Source: Nannobrachium achirus
Lineage: Eukaryota > Chordata > Actinopteri > Myctophiformes > Myctophidae
Reading direction: 5' to 3'
DNA: 64,000 nt
NCBI GenBank assembly: GCA_963921795.1
Contig: OY997655.1
Location: 12,642,730 to 12,706,729 of the forward strand
The notes under the pieces: generated by a model
Seen by the model: the letters and a program-made list of their open reading frames with translations, nothing else
What the model was told of the DNA's origin: nothing
Databases searched by the model: none
Position numbers and translations under genes: made by a program
Part shown: positions 34,364-47,280 of the stretch, in pieces
Position numbering within the stretch: position 1 is the first letter of the stretch
How the letters are laid out: every line of letters starts with the position of its first letter

Positions 34364-34524
34364 CCATTCTTGAGGCTGTTGAGCGCCTCCTCCACACCCT
34401 TCTGGTTGTACTTGATCATGTGCGTGTGCATGTCCGGGTAGTTGCTGCGGATGTTGCGCTCTGTGCTGCCGTTGGGCACCGTGCCAAAACGGAACGGAGG
34501 GTAATGTTCCTGAGGCTTCTGGAA
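34364..34524 (-). CDS. grin2c: grin2c exon: ligand-binding lobe S2, N-terminal part
   Basis: The acceptor CTCTTCAG precedes TTCCAGAAG and the donor is AATGG/GTAGAT. It reads [36 protein letters not shown] and [10 protein letters not shown]. The serine and threonine of GSTERNI bind the glutamate gamma-carboxylate in GluN2 subunits. Length is 161 bases, phase 0 in, +2 out, completed by the G that opens the next exon. A GA microsatellite forms the pyrimidine tract before the acceptor. Confidence 0.96.
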
Positions 34525-34526
34525 CT

Positions 34527-34529
<3 letters not shown>

Positions 34530-34576
<47 letters not shown>
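34530..34576. repeat. (GA)n microsatellite at a splice acceptor
   Basis: On the coding strand this is a (CT)n polypyrimidine tract ending a few bases before the acceptor of the 34364-34524 exon. Confidence 0.95.
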
Positions 34577-34582
<6 letters not shown>

Positions 34583-34619
34583 TTGATTTATATGATTTAT
34601 ATGAACTTTTTTATGAGGA

Positions 34620-35510
34620 CATACAGAGCTGATCTACAGATCGTCCGGCACCTAGTCATCATTTTGCGTTAATTTCTCAAGCAATTTCCATTTGTATTAC
34701 ATTATAGGCCACCTAGCCGCCACAGTATGGATTTTGTCACTTTGCCTTACTTTCTGCTCATTGGCTGGGCCTTTATCCAATGAGGGTTCTCGGTGATGTC
34801 ACCACCAACCAACAAGTGCAACTATATATATATATATATATATATATTGTACATCACACTTATATTGTACAAGCTGACACAGACAGACAGCCAGTCAGAC
34901 AGACAGACGGTGCATAAGTGGGTACAAGTCTTACTAAACCTGCACCATGCACCAAAAAGCCCCTATTTCTAAGTATAATAGAAGTTGACTAATGGACTTT
35001 GTGAGGAGAGGCCATTTTCCCGGTGCTCACAGAGAAAATGACCAAGCCACCAATAACAGAGAGAGAGAGAGAGGGGCAACGGGGCTGCTACACAACAGGA
35101 GAAAAGATTATTTAATTCCTCCTCTCGGGGTGGAGGAGAAGAGACAAACGAAACTAGACAGAGACAGACAGACAAAGAGTGAGAGAGAAAACGAAAAGGA
35201 GATTAGGGAGGTAGAAAATGCTTGAGCGCAGAGACAGAAGGAGGTCACCCACTGAAACAGAGAGGAGAGAGAGAGAGAGATGAAGGCAGATGAGAGGGAG
35301 ATCGTTAAAAGCCAAGGGGGAACAAAACAGAATAAAAAGGAGGAAGGAGAAGGAAGCCAGTGGGTGGATGAGAGGCTATTCACTTCAATGAGATCCAATT
35401 TGAGCTGCATGGTCTCCGGACTTGATCTGAGCGCAGCGCAGCACCTCTTCCTCCACCGAGACACATGCCTGTCCAGGTACACACAGCTCCATTCAACACA
35501 CACGCTCCCC
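34620..35510. other. Intron with (TA)n and purine-rich sequence
   Basis: A TA tract lies at 34822-34848 and CAGACAGA repeats near 34882. Purine-rich stretches at 35058-35280 produce spurious open frames. No gene seen. Confidence 0.5.
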
Positions 35511-35513
35511 TGT

Positions 35514-37763
35514 AGACAGGGCTAACGGTGTAAAAACCTGATTAAAGGGTGTACCAAACTTTTCTCAATTGATTCTTATGTATTTTTTCCTGTAGAATCC
35601 ATTTCTGCAATATACATTTTTATATCGCGCATAATTAATGAGATAATTAGCATTTTTGACTAATTATGCTAATTATCTCATTAATTATGCACAATACAAC
35701 AATATACTTTGCAGAAATGGATTCTACGGGAAGAATTACATAAAGGTCAGCTGAGAAAAGTGTGGTAGACCCTTTTATCAATTTTTGATGAATTCTTTCC
35801 CGTTCTTTCTGCCCATACATGTGTCAAATTATTTGTAACATGGGTGGAAATGACAGGACAAACCCTATTTAAAAAATGATAAAAGGGTTTACCAAACTTT
35901 TCTCTGTTGATTCTTATGTATTTTTTCCTGTAGAATCCATTTCTGCAATATACATTTTTGTATTGTGCATCATTAATGAGTTAATTAGCATATTTGAAGC
36001 ATATTTGACATATGAGGGGAAACAACAGGAAAAACCTATAACAATTTGATAAAGGGGTTTAACAAACTTTTCTCAGTTGATTCTTATGTATTTTTTCCTG
36101 TAGAATCCATTTCTGCAATATACATTTTTGTATTGTGCATCATTAATGAGATAATTAGCATATTTGACACATGGGCGGAAATAACAGGGCAAACCCTATA
36201 ACAATTTGATAAAAGGGTTTAACAAACCTTTCTCAGTTGATCCTTATGTATTTTTCCCTCTAGAATCCATTTCTGCCATGTACATTTTTGTATTGTGCAT
36301 ATATAATTAGATAATTAGCATATTTGACACATCGGTGGAAATAACAGGGCAAACCCTATAACAATTCTTTTAATGGACTACAGTACTCTTAGGTACAGTA
36401 GAGTACATTACAGTACAGTACAGTAAGGTACAGTACAGTACAATACGGTACGGTACGGTACAGTAGAGTACAGTACAGTAAGGTACAGCAGAGTACAGTA
36501 AAGTACAGTAAAGTACAGTAGAGTACAGAACAGTAAGGTATAGCAGAGTACAGTAAAGTACAGTAAAGTACAGTAGAGTACAGTTGAGTACAGTACAGTA
36601 AGGTAAAGTGCAGTAAGGTACAGTCAAGTACAGTACAGTAAGGTACAGTAGAGTACTGCGAAGTACAGTACAGTAAGGTACAGTACAGTACAGCGCAGTA
36701 AGGTACAGTAAGGTAAAGTACAGTAAGGTAGGGTACAGTGGAGCGGTGAATCTGAGCAGCTATACCCTGTGTGTACTGTACTGTACTGTACTTTACTGTA
36801 CTCTGCTGTACTTTACTGTACTGTACTCTACTTTACCTTACTGTACTTTACTGTACTCTACTGTACCTTACTGTACTGTACTCTACTGTACCTTGCTGTA
36901 CTGTATCTTACTGTACTGTACTCTACTGTACTTTGCTGTACTGTATCTTACTGTACTATACTCTACTGTACCTTACAGTACTGTACCTTACTGTACTGTA
37001 CTGTACCGTACCTTACTGTACTGTAACTTACTGTACTCTACTGTACTCGTTACAGTACTGTAGTCCATTGAAAGAATTGATATAGGGTTTGCCCTGTTAT
37101 TTCCACCGATGTGTCAAATATGCTAATTATCTCATTAAATATGCACAATACAAAAATGTACATAGCAGAAATGGATTGTACAGGAAAAAATACACAAGGA
37201 TCAACTGAGTAAAGTTTGTTAAACCCTTTTATCAAATTGTTATAGGTTTTTCGTGTTATTTCCCCTCATATGTCAAATATGCTTCAAATATGCTAATTAA
37301 CTCATTAATGATGCACAATACAAAAATGTATATTGCAGAAATGGATTCTACAGGAAAAAATACATAAGAATCAACAGAGAAAAGTTTGGTAAACCCTTTT
37401 ATAATTTTTTAAATAGGGTTTGTCCTGTCATTTCCACCCATGTTACAAATAATTTGACACATGGGCAGAAAGAACGGGAAAGAATTCATCAAAAATTGAT
37501 AAAAGGGTTTACCACACTTTTCTCAGTTGATCTTTATGTAATTCTTCCCGTAGAATCCATTTCTGAAAAGTATATTGTTGTGTTGTGCATAATTAATGAG
37601 ATAATTAGCATAATTAGTCAAAAATGCTAATTATCTCATTAATTATGCGCGATATAAAAATGTATATTGCAGAAATGGATTCTACAGGAAAAAATACATA
37701 AGAATCAATTGAGAAAAGTTTGGTACACCCTTTAATCAGGTTTTTACACCGTTAGCCCTGTCT
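35514..37763. mobile_element. 2.25-kb fold-back palindrome
   Basis: The outer ends GTAGACAGGGCTAACGGTG (35514) and CACCGTTAGCCCTGTCTAC (37745-37763) are exact inverted copies. The arms stay complementary inward through about 160-bp units beginning near AAAGGGTTTACCAAAC (forward at 35543, 35880, 36050 and 36210, with one inverted unit at 35770; mirrored on the right with one unit missing). The middle is a GTACA/TGTAC microsatellite at 36371-36740 and 36773-37062, with a 30-base spacer. No protein is encoded; the tyrosine/leucine/cysteine frames are microsatellite readings. Confidence 0.9.
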
Positions 37764-37874
37764 ACTGGCCCCACACACCAGTAAAGCATGTTTGAGTACT
37801 GAGAAAAGTGCTGTATAAATCCCAGATATTATTATTATTACCCTAATTACTATTATTACTACTTTCACAGGTGC

Positions 37875-38240
37875 CGTCAGTGGTTCTCAAATGATTTCAT
37901 GTCAAGGACCCGTATTTGACCCCGGACACCCATCTGAAAAGGTTAAAATGATTGATTGTGACACTACCAATTTTGGTATCATTTTCATTATTGCTCATGA
38001 ACATGGCAGTTGAAACACCAGAGTGCTTATAGATTTTGGCAGACGTTGAACCTGTGTCCTTAACTAGTAGGTCAACAATTCTGTTGTGTCTAGCGATGTA
38101 CATAATATGTCCCTCATATAGGCACTTCATTATGTACTAGAAGCACTTGAAACCCAGCAGCCATATTTCGGGGGGGAATATTTAGCCAAGACATGTGCAG
38201 ATAGTGAGCTTGTAGATCGTCTGTTTCCGGCGAAGGGTTT
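37875..38240. mobile_element. Decayed hAT-like MITE with right hairpin arm
   Basis: GTCAGTGGTTCTCAAATG at 37874 is an hAT-like left end. A right hairpin arm GTGAGCTTGTAGATCGTCTG lies at 38202-38221. Confidence 0.5.
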
Positions 38241-38244
38241 TCCT

Positions 38245-38930
38245 ATCAGCTCTATATCAGAACATAGAGCTGACACTTCGATCCCCTGATCGACACGGAC
38301 ACACTCACTGTGTTTCTGTGAAGAAAAAAAAAGCGACTCAATTGGGCCATGCGTTCGCCACCCTGGCCACAATAGGCGATGTGAATGGCATGAACCTGTA
38401 GACACCGGAAGTGGCGGAAGTGCTGCGGTTAACGGAAGTTACGTCATGCGTTGCAGTCTGTTTACATTCGCTAGCGAAACAAACCTAAATAGATTGTAGC
38501 TCTTAATGGACCCTATTCACGCCCCACCCACTCTGGACTTAAAGCCTTTTACCTTTTAGACTTTTTTGTGCCTTTATCTTGTGTTCTTGATCATGCTAGC
38601 CATATTTTATACTTTACTATTTGGAAATTGCATTAAATTTGTGATTTTGTGTTAACTCTATGGGCTTAATATTAGGGTTTCCCCTTCAAAGCATGACGTC
38701 AGCACCAGGGAGTTGCTGAGTGGGCACAGCGTGAATACGGCGTATAGGTGTCCTTTGTCAGAATCCATGTTTTTGTTTGGATATTGTTTATTACGAGCGC
38801 AACCAAAGGGTCGGGAGAAGTAGTCAGTTTTTTTTCGCCAGCGGGGAATACACCACACAGTGAAAAAACAATAACATCCGATCCGTTGAAAATTTCCCGG
38901 CGGAAGTAGCACCGTTCAATGCCGTATCAG
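38245..38930. other. No recognised feature
   Basis: No coding similarity or repeat ends recognised. Confidence 0.3.
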
Positions 38931-38934
38931 CCTA

Positions 38935-39215
38935 TGTTAAATGTTAAATGGTGCATTTTATATAGCGCTTTTAACCAACGCGCTTTACAGAGATCGTGCA
39001 CTACATTCACCCATTCACACACACATTCATACACCGGTGGCGGAGGAAACCATGCAAGGCATCAACCTACTCACCGGGAGCAATGTGGGGTTCAGAGTCT
39101 TGCCCAAGGACCCTTCGACATTAACTCAGGGGGAGCCCGGATTCGAACTGGGAACCCTTCGGGAACCCTTCGTGCTCTAATAACGGTTTCTCTACCCCTG
39201 AGCTATGCCACCCCC
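38935..39215 (-). mobile_element. tRNA-derived SINE (third type)
   Basis: On the minus strand TAGCTCAGGGGTAGAGAA (A box) and AGTTCGAATCCGGGC (B box) head the element. The body includes CCATGCAAGGCATCAACC as read on the plus strand. Fragments of the same type are at 46935-47112, 41655-41690 and 6466-6720. Confidence 0.8.
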
Positions 39216-39359
39216 CCCTATGGTCGTAACCAGGCTTTTCTCTTTGCAGATGAGTAAGCCTGGCTACGCGAGGCCATGCATTCGCTAGTTATGGCTAATT
39301 GACAAACACGGAGCGAGAACCAGGAAGCCCAATAAATAATGGTCCTTGATATGAAAACG

Positions 39360-40085
39360 GTTGCAAACGGGCACCTGCTGGCCTAGTGGTCCAGGCGCAT
39401 ACCAGATAGTCTCTGATGCCTGACAGCGTGTATCGGGTTCGAGTCCCGTTCCTGTCAACCTATGCTGCATGTCACTCCCCATCTGGGGGTGCGACGTTGG
39501 TGTAGAGGTTAGTGCCCTTATGCCCTTCATGCAGAAGGTTGAGTGGTTCAAACCCTGCCTAGGCCGACGTCAGCAAGGGGGAGAAGACGACAGCCACCTC
39601 ATGGCCTCCCCTAAGTAACAAGAAATCTTGCGAAATAAAATGTCGCCAAACCAATCATCAAGGACGATGATACACGAAAGAAGAACTACCTCTCTCCCCA
39701 TTTCCTGTCGGTCTACTGTCCTATTAGTCTCGCGTGGCCAGACTGTTGACTCCGCGATTTGCAAATGCTCCCGTCATACAGTCTGGAATAACGGAAGAAG
39801 AACGACGAGTAACCGGTTAAAGCGGAAGTGAAGCCTCCTCATCACTTCCGTTTCCGTCGCAAACATTTATCATTATATGAATAAAAATCATCTAAACATA
39901 TTTAGCTTGATGCTTATCAGAAATGACATTTTAAAATATATTTTCTTGAACGGAAATGCCAGCTTCCATTACTCGCCGTTCAGGAGCTGTAGTTCCAGAC
40001 TCTATATAACATTCGGAGATTGTGGAATAGTTGTCTGGCTATGCGAGACTACTGTCCTATCAATAAAGGCATAAAAAAGCACCCA
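39360..40085 (+). mobile_element. Two tRNA-derived SINE heads in tandem and a SINE end
   Basis: CTGGCCTAGTGGTCCAGGCG with GGTTCGAGTCCCG (39374-39450) and TTGGTGTAGAGGTTAGTGCC with GGTTCAAACCC (39496-39560) are two A/B-box pairs. CTATCAATAAAGGCATAAAA near 40057 is a typical SINE 3' end. Boundaries between are unclear. Confidence 0.6.
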
Positions 40086-40381
40086 AAACAAATATATACA
40101 AAAAAAGAAAATGGTTGCAAATGAAATGTAGTTATTAGTTAGTTTTCTTTTCCCCCATCAGCACGGTAAATGTAGCAATGGGGTGGTTAATGTCAAACGG
40201 CAGGGTGGAGGAGGGAGTTATTGGGGGGACGGGTGGGGTGACGGTTGGGGTTCAATTAGCTGCACACTGAATGGATCTATTTATCCTGCTTACAGCCATG
40301 ACCTTTACACTGAGAGCACAATGAATGGAGCTGTCACCCCGCTGCTAAGTGCATTGTGTGTTTAACCATGAACCTGTTTGT

Positions 40382-40387
40382 GTGTGC

Positions 40388-40445
<58 letters not shown>

Positions 40446-40500
40446 GTGCGTGTGTGTGCGTGTGTGTGCGCGCATGTGTGTGTGTGCGAGCGTGTAAATG
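40382..40500. repeat. (GT)n microsatellite
   Basis: Pure GT run followed by GT/GC/CG mixed units. Confidence 0.95.
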
Positions 40501-40504
40501 CATG

Positions 40505-41340
40505 CGCACGTGCACTCTGCCTACAAATGATTACACTAGGTTAAGTTATGCAACGATCACTCTCACTCTGTGCGCGTGCACGTTATGTGTGTGTGGACTT
40601 GGATGGCATGTATTTATCTCAGATTATGAACAAAGCGCATGCAAATTGGTGTGCATTTATCCCATAATGCAACGATCTCCCTCAATGCGTTAATGCCTAT
40701 ATTTGTATTCCTATGTACTTGTGTACAACGATGTGTATGCAAATGAGCGTGTGTGCGTCTCTTTTTATGTGCATGCGTGTGTGTCAGCACTCCCAGCCAG
40801 AGAATTCAGTAAATTCACACTCTTTTTTTGTGATATGGTGAAATTATCATAGCTTTGTCCGCATGTAGGTATGTCCGTCCAAGCTTCGCAGGATGCTTTA
40901 ATGAAATGAACTCCGCTCACGGCAACCGCTCACTTCACACTGGGTGTGATTGTTTTCTTTTCTTGGTTTACTCAACTCTGAACGCAGGTCTTGTTCCAGC
41001 GCTGACTGTGCGTACGCTACAGGGTTCCTATAGATTATAGAGCTCAGAGTCTTAGCTCACCTCGGAGCTCCAGGAGTCCCCTGAGATTATGTGGGATCCA
41101 CGGTGACGCCTGCAGCCTCAGATCCTGAATAGATCACTGTGTATACAGTACGCTAATCCACCTGATAAACCCAGCAGACACAAATCAAAGGTCTCTTCTT
41201 AACCCCCACGTTCCTTCAACAGCCTTTAATGCACAGCAGGCGAGAAGGTCAAAGTGTCAGTGTTCATCATCTGGAGAAGGATTGTACTTTGCTGATTACA
41301 GATGCGCCGTTTCAAAACTTCACACGTCCTGCCTTTGGCA
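40505..41340. other. No recognised feature
   Basis: No gene or repeat ends recognised. Confidence 0.3.
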
Positions 41341-41654
41341 AGACAGTAGATTTCCAGTGGATTGGCAGAACATTGAGCTTGTAGATTAGATATCTTTGCT
41401 ATTTTTATGACCTTCTCTGACTTTGAAGTTTACCTATGAAGTGGGAACAGATTGGTTTCTTGCCATTTGCGAGTTTCTGCAAAAATACTCTCCATAAATT
41501 GGAAAACAATCAACCCTGGTCTGAAAATAAATACGAAATGGGCAGCAGTGTGCAAACATGAATGACATAAATGTGAGATAGATTTTTTTTATTTACGTGC
41601 TCCGAAATTCGCTCCGATATTCGTCTCCGAAAAACGCAGCAGTGTGCAAAGACC

Positions 41655-41690
41655 TTTACTCTGGGGGAGCCCGGGATCAAACTGGGAACT
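41655..41690 (-). repeat. SINE fragment
   Basis: GGGGGAGCCCGGGATCAAAC matches the B-box end of the SINE at 38935-39215. Confidence 0.5.
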
Positions 41691-41784
41691 GACCCGATGT
41701 GACCCTGGCCGTACAACAAACGCTTTGTTCCAAGATGTAGGCCAGATGTAGGCCACGCTTCAGAGCCAGGACAAAGCCAGATGA

Positions 41785-42190
41785 TATGCAGGGACAGAGA
41801 ATGTTAGAGAGGCAGGAGCTGACATTTCTAAAAGGGCCTTTTGGTGGAAACACCGAAAATACCTCCAAGCTCACAAGCGCGACGCGTTGTGAGCTTGGAG
41901 GTCGGCTATTTTCGGTATTTGATACCACACTGAACTATAATAGTCAAGTGAATACTGGGATTTCTACCCAGAGAGGGCAATTCTTTCAACATAAGATGCT
42001 GCATTCATGTTCAGGAGAGTTTGGGCAAGGCAATTCTATTGAATGCTGCCTTCAGGTATGGCATGGAAAGAGGGCATTTGCATTTCTTTCACCATCGTAA
42101 AACCTGCATTCAGGGCACTGTTTACAGACGGATAAAAGGGCAGGGGGCTCAAGCCCCCTTTGATGTCCAAGTGTGCACGTGCCTGAATAT
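41785..42190 (+). mobile_element. MITE family E with hairpin
   Basis: Left end CAGGGACAGAGAATGTTAGA, hairpin 41852-41920 (AACCTCCAAGC-type arms, left arm shortened), right-end block GGGGGCTCAAGCCCCCTTTG. Confidence 0.75.
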
Positions 42191-42367
42191 ATGGTATATA
42201 TTCATACCAAAGTAAACCCCATTATGAATGGCCGGTAGTAAACATTATTGTGTGGAGAATGTCTGAAGTGTGAATGTATGGTCTGTGCGCTCTATAAGCC
42301 TCTAATCCCTACAGACGTGCATCTTCAGGGTAATAGATAACTAATCTATAGAACCTGTACACAGTGC

Positions 42368-42820
42368 TTAATGCATCCAGAACGGGGACACATTATTGTG
42401 TATCATTATTTTATGCTTTAACTATTGAAACTATTGAAAAATCGTGAAAATTCAAATTTTGACCCGATTCTATAAGTGCCTTTTGAATCCTTCTAAGGTT
42501 TTTTGAAAAACCTATGTTTCTATGTCAGCAATCTGGCTGGCCATCGTCAAAGAAAATGTCCTTTTCACTTAACTGGAGCTCAGTTAGTCTGTTCTTGAGA
42601 GACTATTATGTCAGTGGTTCTCAAACCTTTTCATGTGAAGGACCCCCAAAATGACATGTATTTGGCCACGGCCCCCATCTCAAAATATTTAGTTCCAGGG
42701 ACCACCCAGATCCAGATCTACAAGCTCACAGCGCGGCACTCGGTGCCGCGCTGTGAGCTTGTATATCTGCTATTTTTCACTGGTTAAAGCATTCAATAAT
42801 TCTAGGCCTAAATGGGTTAA
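42368..42820 (-). mobile_element. MITE family A with one hairpin missing
   Basis: The body matches 3890-4472, but the first hairpin is absent at 42420-42440, where the sequence reads CTATTGAAACTATTGAAAAA. The second hairpin is at 42712-42780. Eleven bases, TTAATGCATCC, occur at both outer edges (42368 and 42817). Confidence 0.75.
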
Positions 42821-42968
42821 TGCATCCATAGATCACTGAGGTGGTTCGCTTTAATCCCTGCCTGGGCTGCATGTGACGCCGAGACGCTTATCAATGAAGA
42901 ATGCAAAGATTGCCTCTAAGACGCCTGATGTATATTATATTATATGCACGCCGCTGGCATTGTGCACC

Positions 42969-43047
42969 GGAAAAACAGCCGATCTGCAAGCTCTCAAAGC
43001 GTCGCACCGAAAGCTTGTGTAGAGCCTGTAGATCGGCTATTCCCAGT
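42969..43047. repeat. Hairpin module in an unrecognised host
   Basis: Arms AACAGCCGATCTGCAAGCTC and the complement GCCTGTAGATCGGCTATTCC with an irregular loop. Confidence 0.65.
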
Positions 43048-43434
43048 GAATCTATCTACGCAGCATAAATCCGGCATGAAGCTTCCGCGAGCTTAGGCTC
43101 TGCGTTGGTGGCTTTTGTATCCTGTGTGTGTGTGTGTGTTGTGTGCGTGCACGCGTGCGTGCGTGTGTATGTATACTGTATGTTGAAGTATTAGCAGAAG
43201 AGCGACGGCTGTTTTCGGCACAGCTCGACTCCCACCGATTTTCGAATCCACCCCGAACGTCGTCTGACATTTGGCCGTCTAGCATTAAACGGCGTGAGCG
43301 AGCGACGCGACGGGAGGGGATGAGAAGTGGCAGCCTGGGGCGGACATATTGATGGACAAGTTGGAGGGGGGGGGGGACTCATGGCCAGGGGCGTCACAAG
43401 GGGGGAGGAAAGTGGGACTGAGTTACTAGGGCCC

Positions 43435-43840
43435 AAGGTGGAGGGTCCTTAATTTTTTTGAAAAATAGCAGATATACAAGCTCACAGTGCGGCACTGCGA
43501 ACTTGTAGATCTGCTATTTTTGAAAAGTCGTGAAAATGTGTGCAAATCTTTGAACATATGTATTTTTTAAGCAAACATTTGAAACTCAAATTCTACTTCT
43601 GGGGGGGTCCCTGGAAATAAATATTTTGAGATGGGGGGTCCGCGTCCAAATACATATCATTTTGGGGGTCCTTGACACGAAAGGGTTAGAGCACAACAGA
43701 CATAGAAACATATGTTTAAAAAAAAAAGACTTTTCACGATTTTTCAAAAATAGCAGATCTACAAGCTCGCAGCGAGGCACTCGGTGCCGCGCCGTGAGCT
43801 TGTAGATCTGCTATTTTTCAATAGTTAAAGTACCCCTGGG
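43435..43840 (+). mobile_element. MITE family A, shortened, two hairpins
   Basis: Hairpins at 43458-43528 and 43743-43822 flank the hAT-like GGGGGTCC blocks. It lies within sequence starting CAGGGGCGTCACAAGG (43386) and ending near ACCCCTGGG (43831), possibly an outer hAT host. Confidence 0.65.
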
Positions 43841-44129
43841 CCCATAATGTGCTCATGGCAGAACAAGTCCCAGACACAGACACTCTGCCTGCGTTGACAG
43901 ACAGCCTTATTGATTCCTCATTCAGGCACCCCGGGCTGAGATGTGCTTGCACCCACACTCTGACAGTCCTTATGAGGAATGCACAGAGATGTTCTTATGG
44001 GAAAGGACTTGAAGTCGACTACATCAGGTTCGTGAATGGGGCTTCCCCCCCCCTTTCTCCTTCTTCCTAAGGTACAACCGAGCAGGGTTGTGCTCGTCAT
44101 TGGTAACAGAGGAAGAGAGAGACAGGAGA

Positions 44130-44854
<725 letters not shown>

Positions 44855-45179
44855 GAGAAGGGGCAAGAGAGATGTGCAGGATGTTTACCACTGAAGTGAG
44901 ACTGACATACAGTTTAAGAAAAATCTGCAAAACAACGTAAACAGTAGCTCCCAAAACCTATATTTACTGTAGCACAGAAAGTGTCAGTTTGGAGACCGCT
45001 CAGACGTTGTGGTGTAGCCTACTCACACTTTTTGCAACAGTGAGAAAACAATATTTTTGGGAGCTAAGCTGCTGTGCGGATTTTCTTTTTTAAACTGTCG
45101 GTCATCCTGTTGTGCAGCAGCACCAACTGGATGTGTACAACCAACACATTCTCACTGCCCAGACGTCAAACGTTTGACG

Positions 45180-46300
45180 TTCATACCACACTGAACTAAG
45201 CATAGTAAAGTCAATACTGGAGATGTGGCGTAAAGGCATGGATTTCTACACAGAGACAGGCAATTCTTTCAACATAAGATGCTGCATTCAAGTTCAGGAG
45301 AGTTTGGACAAGGCCAATCTCTTGAATGCTGCCTTCAGGTATGGCATGGAAAGGGGGGGCATTTGCATTTCTTTCACCATGGTAAAAACTGCATTCATGG
45401 TCTGGAGAGGGCACTTCTTACAGACACTGTAGGTCAGCGGTTCTCAACCTGTGGGTCAGGACCCCCAGGGGGGTCCCCAAATTATGTTGGGATTATTAAT
45501 TATGTTAGATTATTAATTTAATGTGCAATGTTGTTTTCTCACTCAAGAGTACACAAAACAACTTAAAGTTTAAGTAGAGGGTATATCTGCACATTTCTAA
45601 AGTGACAATTTAAGCACGTCAGACCACCGCGTCCGCCTCGCCTCGCCAAGACGCTTTCAATGAGGTCTCCCGTGTCCTTCTACGAGCAGCGGTTGGGGAG
45701 TTACATGCTAGACTCCTCCAGTGTAAACACTGCAGTGTACTTCCTGAAGGCGTGTTTCCTAAACCCACCAGAGAGCCCGGCAGTGTATGTTCTGCGCTGT
45801 GATTGGCCGGCAGTGTATAACCCTCGCTGTGATTGGCCGGTAGTGTGATGACGCAATTTTTCCGCGAAAACCGGTCCCGGGCAGGGATCATAGAAAACAT
45901 ATAAAGAGAAGGCTTTAGAAGCTGAAAATAACGGAGTGGGGGTTCTAAAACTTTAGCGATTTAACAGCTAGGACCATTTTAAGATTTGTTTTATAAAAAA
46001 AGTTACATGGTATAACTTTAAACAAAATTTGTCAAATATTAGAGACAGAAATTGTGAAAATAGCCGATCTACTGTACATGCTCACATGCGAGGCGTTGTG
46101 AGCATGTAGATCTGCTATTTTCACAACAGAACCATGTTATACAAAATGTAATGCCTCTACTCTTAATGCTCGTCAGGTTGGGGTGGTCCCCAGTTAAAAT
46201 ATGATTATATTGGGCGTCGCGGCCTGAAAAGATTGAGAACCACTGCTGTAGGTAAAAGGGCAGGGGCTCAAGCCCCCTTTGACGTCAATGTGTGCACGAC
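45180..46300 (+). mobile_element. MITE family E interrupted by a complete family B
   Basis: Family E sequence (CATACCACACTGAACTAAGC to CACTTCTTACAGACA) is cut at 45434 and resumes at 46254 with AAAAGGGCAGGGGCTCAAGC. The left end and hairpin of this family E copy are missing. Confidence 0.75.
45435..46245 (+). mobile_element. hAT-like MITE family B, complete, with 8-bp target duplication
   Basis: Starts CAGCGGTTCTCAACCTG and ends GATTGAGAACCACTG. The flanks at 45427-45434 and 46246-46253 are both CTGTAGGT. The hairpin lies at 46051-46128. About 400 bp (45614-46022) not found in other family B copies is an unassigned secondary insert. Confidence 0.9.
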
Positions 46301-46364
46301 GTGCCTGATCTCAACCCATCTCATCTAATCCCGTTTGGTCCCGTCTCGTTCGTGGTGGTCTCAC

Positions 46365-46594
46365 CTTCTTGTCGGACAGTCCCGACACGGTGTCGATGTA
46401 CTGCTCCTGGATCATGAAGGCGGCCAGGTTGGCTGTGTAGGAGGCCAGGAAGATGACGGCGAAGAAGGCCCACACCAGCACCATGATCTTACTGGTGGTC
46501 CCTTTGGGGTTCTCGATGGGCACTGAGTTGTTGAACACGATGCCCCACAGCAGCCACACCGACTTCCCTATGGTGAAGGTGGGACCTCCGGGCT
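46365..46594 (-). CDS. grin2c: grin2c exon: pore loop (M2) and M3 helix
   Basis: The acceptor CTCTCCCAG precedes AGCCCGGAGG and the donor is AAGAAG/GTGAGA. It reads [32 protein letters not shown], then [17 protein letters not shown] and [11 protein letters not shown], and [15 protein letters not shown]. The asparagine pair in FNNSV forms the magnesium and calcium selectivity site. SYTANLAAF is the invariant gating motif of all ionotropic glutamate receptors. Length is 230 bases. Confidence 0.97.
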
Positions 46595-46637
46595 CTGGGA
46601 GAGGGAGAGAGACAGGTGAGAGAGTTTTTGATTGAAT

Positions 46638-46640
46638 TGA

Positions 46641-46681
<41 letters not shown>
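46638..46681. repeat. (GATT)n microsatellite
   Basis: About 10 units, 44 bases upstream of the pore exon in transcript order. Confidence 0.9.
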
Positions 46682-46682
<1 letters not shown>

Positions 46683-46934
46683 GAACTTATTAGAAGGTTG
46701 CATAGGAAAAAATTACAGTTTCTTGACAGTACAAATCACTGGTCAACTAAAAGGAGATCCTTGTAAGCTTTTTGGCTTATTTACACAGGAACCACTTCAT
46801 GTATCTCATATAACATTGAAAGACAAACGGATAGAACACAGTACTATGCATAGCCAGCATAGGATATCATCAATAACAAAAGGAAAAAAAACAGCAGTCA
46901 TAAAGAAGAAAAAATAAAAGAAAAAAAGGCACAT

Positions 46935-47280
46935 TCCATAGATTGTGCATTCCATTCACCCATTCACACACACATTCATACACCGATGGCGGAGGAAACC
47001 ATGCAAGGCAGTGAAGGCACCAACCTGCTCACCGGGAGCAACTAGGGGTTCAGAGTCTTGCTCAAGGTACTCTTCGACTCTAACGATGGGGGAGCCCGGG
47101 ATCGAACTGGTCTCAGAAATGGCAGATCTACAAGCTCACATCGTGTCATTTTGTGCCGTGCTGCGAGCTTGTCAATCTGCTGTTTTTGAACTTTCTTTTG
47201 AAAAATATATAGGCTACATTTATTTAACACAAAGCGCCACGCTGTGAGCTTGTATATCTGCTATTTTTTATAGTTAAAGC
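46935..47280 (-). mobile_element. SINE fragment followed by family A fragment
   Basis: 46935-47112 matches the SINE at 38935-39215. Hairpin 47113-47190 and a further right arm at 47235-47263 are from family A. Confidence 0.6.

Noticed and set aside
36746-37063. Long open frames rich in Tyr, Cys, Thr, Leu and Val
   Set aside because: They are translations of the TGTAC microsatellite in the fold-back core and appear in all three frames.
46335-46526. Plus-strand frame over the pore exon
   Set aside because: Antisense of the M2/M3 coding sequence.
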